Below, piece after piece: positions 58,095 through 64,000 of a stretch of 64,000 nucleotides of DNA. Origin of the DNA: Dreissena polymorpha (lineage: Eukaryota > Mollusca > Bivalvia > Myida > Dreissenidae). Position 1 is the stretch's first letter, and every line of letters starts with the position of its first letter. Both the position numbers and the translations under genes were made by a program. The DNA lies in the NCBI RefSeq assembly GCF_020536995.1, contig NC_068360.1:15250178-15314177 (forward strand), read 5' to 3'. The notes under the pieces are model-generated. The model was not told the DNA's origin and searched no databases. It was given only the letters and a program-made list of their open reading frames with translations.

Positions 58095-58980
58095 TATTGA
58101 CCGATAAATCGTTTTACATCTTACATAATTTTACTCATTTTTTCTAGCTTAATGATAGTTATACTTTGACAATTCTGTGCCGAAAAACACAATACGTGAT
58201 GGGTTCGGTAAATTTTCTTTGTCAATATAGACATCAGCACTCATAATTTCATCATCTTATCAACGAACCCCTGAAATGTGTTTGTCAGTTTCGTTACCAT
58301 GAAAACTACAACAGTTTCATCTCTGCAATATTACCGGCGCGCACAGCAAAGCAATGTGCGTGTGCATGTACATATTTATGTACATAAATTGTCAACCGAT
58401 TTAAAAAGCCTGCAATTGTATAGACAAAAATAGAATCGCAGAGTGTTCGTATATAATGAAAACAAAATAGTTAAGATATCGCATTGCTAAAAGGTCAAGG
58501 TTTAATTACCTTGACAGAAATCAGGGAGTACCAAAGAATTCAAAACGACTATCGCTAATTAATGTTTTCAATGCCTTTCACCAGCGTTCTAATACACCAA
58601 TTATTTGAATTCGCTGATGTCACAAGCTGAATTGCGTTGTTAAGGCAGCTGAATGAAACATCAATCATTTTCTTTTAAAAAGAACAAAAGCATTTTTATT
58701 GAAACGATCGCATATATTGATAATTGATACCTATTCAAGTGTTACATTGTTCAGCAGAACAATAAACTGACATGGTACGATCTCGAGTTTGCCCTAGTTT
58801 AAAAATATTGTTGAGTTGGTATGAATACAGAAACCCAATCCTCATAATTACATAAATTTACCCGGGGGTGACGTTCATGAGAGATCTAAGCGCCAGCTTT
58901 TTACCTGGTCGTTTATTGATCACAAAAACAGTCCCACATTCAGAGCAGAACATGCTATTATGTTATGTTTCACATACATG
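58095..58980 (+). repeat. Tandem module Q, copy 4
   Basis: Starts TTTATTGACCGATAAATCGT exactly as copy 1 does, and carries the AAAAGGTCAAGGTTTAATTA, TGATGTCACAAGCTG and CATTCAGAGCAGAACATG markers. Confidence 0.75.
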
Positions 58981-59139
58981 AATATATTTTATATCTGCAA
59001 AGGGATCGGTCGATAGTATCCATTTCGCATGCTTAGCGTTGCACATTTAAGCAAACGTTTACATTGTTTAATTGTATCTATCTAAAGAGTCGTTAGGTGT
59101 GAACATTGTGAAGATCTATTTATAAATTGACATTTTCCG

Positions 59140-60340
59140 AATAGTTAAAATCGTTCAAAATAAAAGGAGCGTTTGCTTATTTATATTGAAACAATATCAA
59201 TCTTCAAGCTCGGCTATCGGTATGGTTTCAAATGTAATATTGGTAGTTATGTTAAGTAATATATCATGTTTCCTACCTGTTAGCTTTAATACGAGGTTAA
59301 AGGCACGGTCATATTTCAGCGAATGTCATAAGCGCGGCGTAAGAAACATTTACACAAATATTGAATCGCCACGTGTTCGCCAGTTCGTTCCCAAATTGTT
59401 CTGATTTCATCGGTAGATCTATACCAGTATCACCATATTATAAGCTCACAGGAAGCGGACGAGGTCCAATGAAGAAGCGATTGTCTCCTATGTTTCTGGA
59501 TCGTTTATTATTTTACATCTTAAATAATTTGACTCATGTTTGCCCCTATAATGATAGTTATATTTGACGATACTGTACCCGGAAACAGGATGGGTTTGCT
59601 TTGTATTATTTTTTTTTAAATATAGATATCAACACCCATACTGCCATCATATTCACTATTATTGATTTATACTCAAATATCTGAAATGTGTTTGTCAGTT
59701 TCATAAATGTGAAAACTAAAGCAGTTGGACTTAACAAACAAAAATATTAAATATTTTTGTATGAAATTTAAAATTTACAAATTTAACCCGCTAAAAGCGA
59801 GGCTCGTTGCGACACTTGTGAGTATACATTTTGCGATTGGATTAGTTCAAATGGTTGAAATAGTTAAACATATAAGTTTGAATATTTATACAGAGACAAC
59901 ATAAACCTTCAAGTTTGACTATCGGAGAGTTTAAAACGTAATAATTGTCGGTTATTGCACAAGAGGTATCGTGTTTCCCTATCTGTTCGCTTTAATGAGC
60001 GGTTAAACTGTCTTAAAGGCACTGCCACACTTCAGCAAATGGCAATAGTAAACGAGCGGCGTTTGAAAAATTTACACACTATTTAATCGCTACTTATTTG
60101 CCATTCCGTTTCCAACCTGTTATTCTTTAGTTTATTTTCGTTGTTCTTCCGTTTCTATTCGCACTCATGGACTGCAGCTAAAATCGTTTACTCGCATTTA
60201 TATAGAACCGCCCAAAATAAAACGAGCGATCAAAACAAAACCGCCTCTTAATTAGTACCCTATATCGCTTTGCATTCGCTACATAATTTTCCATTGTTAA
60301 CCTCATAGGAAGCCGATGCTATCCGATGAGGTAGCGATTG
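59140..60340 (+). repeat. Old tandem duplication, about 711-bp period
   Basis: The block with TCAAGCTCGGCTATCGG, TTAAAGGCACGGTCATATTTC, ACATTTACACAAATATTG and CAGTTCGTTCCCA (59186-59400) recurs diverged at about 59890-60115 (TTCAAGTTTGACTATCGG, TTAAAGGCACTGCCACACTTC). A third partial start, AAAATAAAACGAGCGATC, is near 60213. A partial module Q (TTTATTATTTTACATCTTAA onward, about 59505-59735) sits between. Confidence 0.65.
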
Positions 60341-63300
60341 CGGCGATTAAAGCTTTTATATCCCCACTATATTTGAAACGACTTGGTGTTGTGGACTTAA
60401 AATTCAGTCTCTATTTCACACAGGTGTACTGGAATCTCCAAAACAAATTATTCTATTACTATTTGAAGTGTGATTGGTATAAGTATATTTGTATACACAG
60501 GTAAATTTTTAATAAGTAGATCTGGTACACGTGTGAGGTTACACCTTTTCAATCCCCCGATCCTGTGCAATGCGTTGAAAAATCTAAGACTTTGGCTAGT
60601 TTTATTCATCAGTAGTTTTTTCGTGTTTGTGCCTGTGTTTAGATGGCAACTGGTCATTTGCTTCAAATAAATGGCTTAGTAGTTATGCTAAAGATAATCT
60701 CCCGCTGATGCAAACTGAGTTTTACTGTGTGTATACTTGACACAAAAGTAAGCATGCGTATAGCGTAGCATTTGAGGGCTTATTGTGATATCAATGATCC
60801 GATGGTGATGATGGTGGTGAGAAGGAGTAAACAGAAGGTCTGGTAATGATTAAGAATATCAGAAGAAGATAGTGCGTTTTAGTTCAATCTATTTTTACAG
60901 AAAACTGGCGTGTATGCGTGTATTAAATGTTTTTAGAGCAGGCTCTGAGCTACATTACCAATTTAAATAACACATGAAATAAAAGAAATACGCAAACAGC
61001 TACCATGTTTTTTCAAGATGGCGGCAATGTATTTACTAAATTGATGATGAACACCAGCGCGCTTACTCAACATGATCAAGTATTATTCAAACAATAAATG
61101 ATGTATAATGAGCATGATGTGATATGATAGAGATGAAAATGATCGGGTATACTTATAACGCTGATGATTCCGATCTTTTTCATGGTGCTAAAAACTATGA
61201 CAAAGATTATGGGAAGGATGAGGAGCTTGCATTAATGATGTTAAACCGTTTCAAATAATGTTGTTATTTCTGCTGAAACTTAACAACGAACGCTATTTCT
61301 AGTTGAACAAAGATGTCGGACCGACACCTCAGCGGAGTGCAAAATTGTGTTTTCAATTTAAGTCATAGTTACACATTCGCAAAAACTTTTAGACTATTTA
61401 AAAATAGTTATTGCGTGGTTAACGTTGTTTTTCTCATTAACAAAGTAAGCGTTATTACGCGTGTTTGGGATAATTTCTCTTTAAGAGATTCAATAAATCT
61501 ACGCCTGAGAAAAATATTCAAATCTAAAAAAATCTCAAGAGCAACTATTAACGTCGTTTTAACCATTGATTTATCGACGTTCAACAAATAGATTCCTGTA
61601 CTCTAAACATTGTCGGAAGACCAGCTTATTCAAAAGGAACAATGAGCAGTTTCGCAATATTGATAATTGCCGATTGGCAGATTATGATGTAGTGAACTTA
61701 GTATAATAGAACGAATATATTGCCGCTGGACGGCAAGTTAAATGGACGTGTAATAAAAAAGAGAATTTTTGTGAAAATATTTGGAATCAGTTGAAACACT
61801 TAATAGTTTAGAAGATCTATCAAAATAGTGTTTTGTATAATTTTACAAACCGAACGGGACTGTAGTGCGTGAACGTAAGTCATTTACTTTTAAATACGAT
61901 TTTTTAGTTAAGTCAAAACGTGTCCTAATGAAGAATTGTGTTCGATTTTCAGTTGTTGATCTGTGAATAAACAACGATTGATTATGTCTATGAAGTTGTT
62001 TATACGCACAACAGAAAGAACGATACGCTATTATTATTTCAAATGTAATATATTTGTTTTGTGTTTCAAAATACATATATACATAGTGCGCAGTATAGTT
62101 GCGAAGCTTCATTCTCTTGTCTTCAGTTGAATGATGTTGGTTTTGTTGCCTTCTTAAAATTTTTGCGTTATTACTTGGTATTTAAGTTCTTTGTTATCGT
62201 ATTGAGTAAAACAAATCGTAATTGAAATAATTCCATTGTAAATAGTATATGCTATGTAACTGTATTTTGTGCAATATATATTTGTACTTTCTATGTGTTT
62301 ACATACTTACATACTGAGTTTTTGGGTAAGTTCAAAAAGTGTGATAAACGGTGCGAAAAAAACACGACGTTCATGAGTAAAATATTTTCTATAGGAGCAT
62401 ACTGCAGGATAATTAAAGCTAATTCAATTGTGTGCTTAAGTTTACAGGCCAGCGAGAGCGAAACGTTTTTATTTTTGAATTGAATAGTCTTGTATATGTT
62501 AGCCCGGACACAATTATATTAATAGACAAGTAATGCAAATGTAGCTTTTATTTTATAAAACTGGTATTCAAGACAAAATGCCAGTGGATGCTCAAAACGT
62601 TTACTCACAATTTACACGATATATGTACTAAATGTATTCTATTACACATACAGTCTGTAAAAACCATTTAAAGTACGTTAATACATCTATTAGAAGTACA
62701 GTTCAGGATTGTAAACAACAGATATAATTAAATTTAGTTAAACATTAAATTTAGTGAAAATATAATTAAGAAATAAAAAATGAGCAGCTTTTTGCAAATT
62801 TGTTGCGTTTCTGTACCATTTATTAAATAAAACAATAGATCATCAGATTTTTTTAATAACTACAGATATTGGAAAAATCGCAGCATGATCTGTGATTCAA
62901 ACAAGTATTATCCTTAGTGTAACGTTGTAGAAAATTTAATGTATGTGTTCGGCTTTATTATTTTTGTGCTGTATAAAATTTATGTCTTTGCCCATATTAA
63001 GTAGCTTCGTGACGAATTGCTTTGATATTCCTTCAAGTATAGTGTAAATACAATAAACATGAAATAAACCATAGTTCACGAAGTTTAATATCGCTCATCA
63101 GTTCGATTCAATAACCATGTTTGATTGTCATATAACATTCCCGACCAAAATAGAAACTATATCTGAGCGAAAATGACTATTTACTTTATCTGTACATGTC
63201 ATACGATACATTTGTTTGACACATGTGTAAAGTGAATGTATGACATGTTTAAGGTATGTTGTATGTCAAAATAAATGTGATATATATATATTCTATGGGA

Positions 63301-64000
63301 AAAAAAGAAATATATGTAATATGTGAAATACATGTAACAATATTTTTTTAAATATGTTTTTCTCCGAGCATATACTTGCAAAAGCACAAACAATCAGAGT
63401 ATCGAAGTTCAAATACACAAAATAAGCATTCGTCGAAACATGGGAAGTTTCCATGTTTATTCATAAGAAAGCATACTCAATTAAATACCTGTATTACAAA
63501 TTAACCAGGGATTTTTTTGTTTGTAACGCATGGTTCGCATTTTTGTCTTTAAAAGCAACAAAATATGTAACAACAATATTAAAGCTATGCGCGACAAATG
63601 AATACATGTATAAATGATAAATGGAAAGAATTTAATTAATGTAATTATTAAATTGTACATACCATTTGGAAGATGAAACCATAAACATAGTACTCGAGTT
63701 AAAAGCGTTTTGTAAGACAAACAAGTACACGTGATAATGTTTTGCGTAGATAATGCGCCCTTAAAAAATTATTTAATGTTTCCCTTTATTTTATTATCAG
63801 AAGAGAGCTGAATACCCCTTTATTATATATAAGGGTCAATGAGAACTCGTACTTGTTCGTAAATAAAAATTAAATGAAAATTAAAATTTTATATATAATG
63901 AACTCGTGTTATTTGGTATTTGCCAACTAGAGAGAACCATTCAGATAGTAGCAATTAATAAATGGTTCAGCGTCCTATTGATGTAAATGGTGCGATGCTA
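60341..64000. other. AT-rich stretch without recognised gene
   Basis: No SINE, MITE or transposase is recognised. Several open frames of 60-92 codons occur (for example 61313-61591 plus, 61843-62112 minus), with no conserved domain or flanking splice structure. A small GATGGTGATGATGGTGGTGA tract is at 60800. Confidence 0.4.

Noticed and set aside
61313-61591. 92-codon open frame as a gene
   Set aside because: No conserved domain, splice context or composition change; length is within chance for this region.

Overview
The window looks like AT-rich, gene-poor, repeat-dense animal nuclear DNA, most likely from a bivalve mollusc. Several repeats resemble ones I associate with dreissenid mussels: the GCACAGGCTAATCTGGGACGA inverted-repeat element, the piggyBac-type MITE with CCCATTTATGCCTAG ends, and the GGCGTC-rich element with tandem cores. 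The species is recall, not proof. Coding evidence is eukaryotic: AG/GT exon edges, exons in matching phase, and no operons or ribosome binding sites.

Left part (1-19 kb): DNA-transposon debris and simple repeats. It holds an inverted telomere-like tract (1.44 kb), a long hairpin MITE (2.6 kb), a PIF/Harbinger nuclease scrap (3.3 kb), a three-unit tandem repeat (6.5-7.3 kb), a CCGG-rich degenerate minisatellite (7.8-8.6 kb), a hAT transposase remnant (9.5-10.3 kb), a MITE whose end is duplicated in tandem (12.0-12.4 kb) and a long CTA/CGA microsatellite (15.7-16.4 kb). The only good host-gene candidate lies at 16.76-18.75 kb: two exons in matching phase that encode the C-terminal part of a histidine-rich protein with repeated L-M-H-G-D boxes.

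Middle part (19-36 kb): an internally deleted piggyBac copy; two MITEs with the same terminal repeats; a LINE reverse-transcriptase fragment; and the fossil of a tyrosine-recombinase retrotransposon (about 26.25-35.86 kb). The fossil's repeats are laid out as A1 - coding remnants - B1A2 - B2, the split-direct-repeat layout of the Ngaro/PAT type. A 5.1 kb block sits between A2 and B2. It resolves into three copies, each about 1.7 kb, of one Helitron/Helentron-like non-autonomous element, two of them inserted inside the first.

Right part (36-64 kb): older tandem repeats grade into an 11.3 kb satellite of about 176 units of 64 bp, with higher-order duplications of 256, 386, 512 and 1,090 bp. Beyond it, 49.6-60.3 kb is a set of old tandem duplications of a non-coding module carrying a palindromic MITE. 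The last 3.6 kb holds nothing I recognise.

Most open reading frames here are short and accidental. Apart from the histidine-rich gene, the coding signals are transposon remains.
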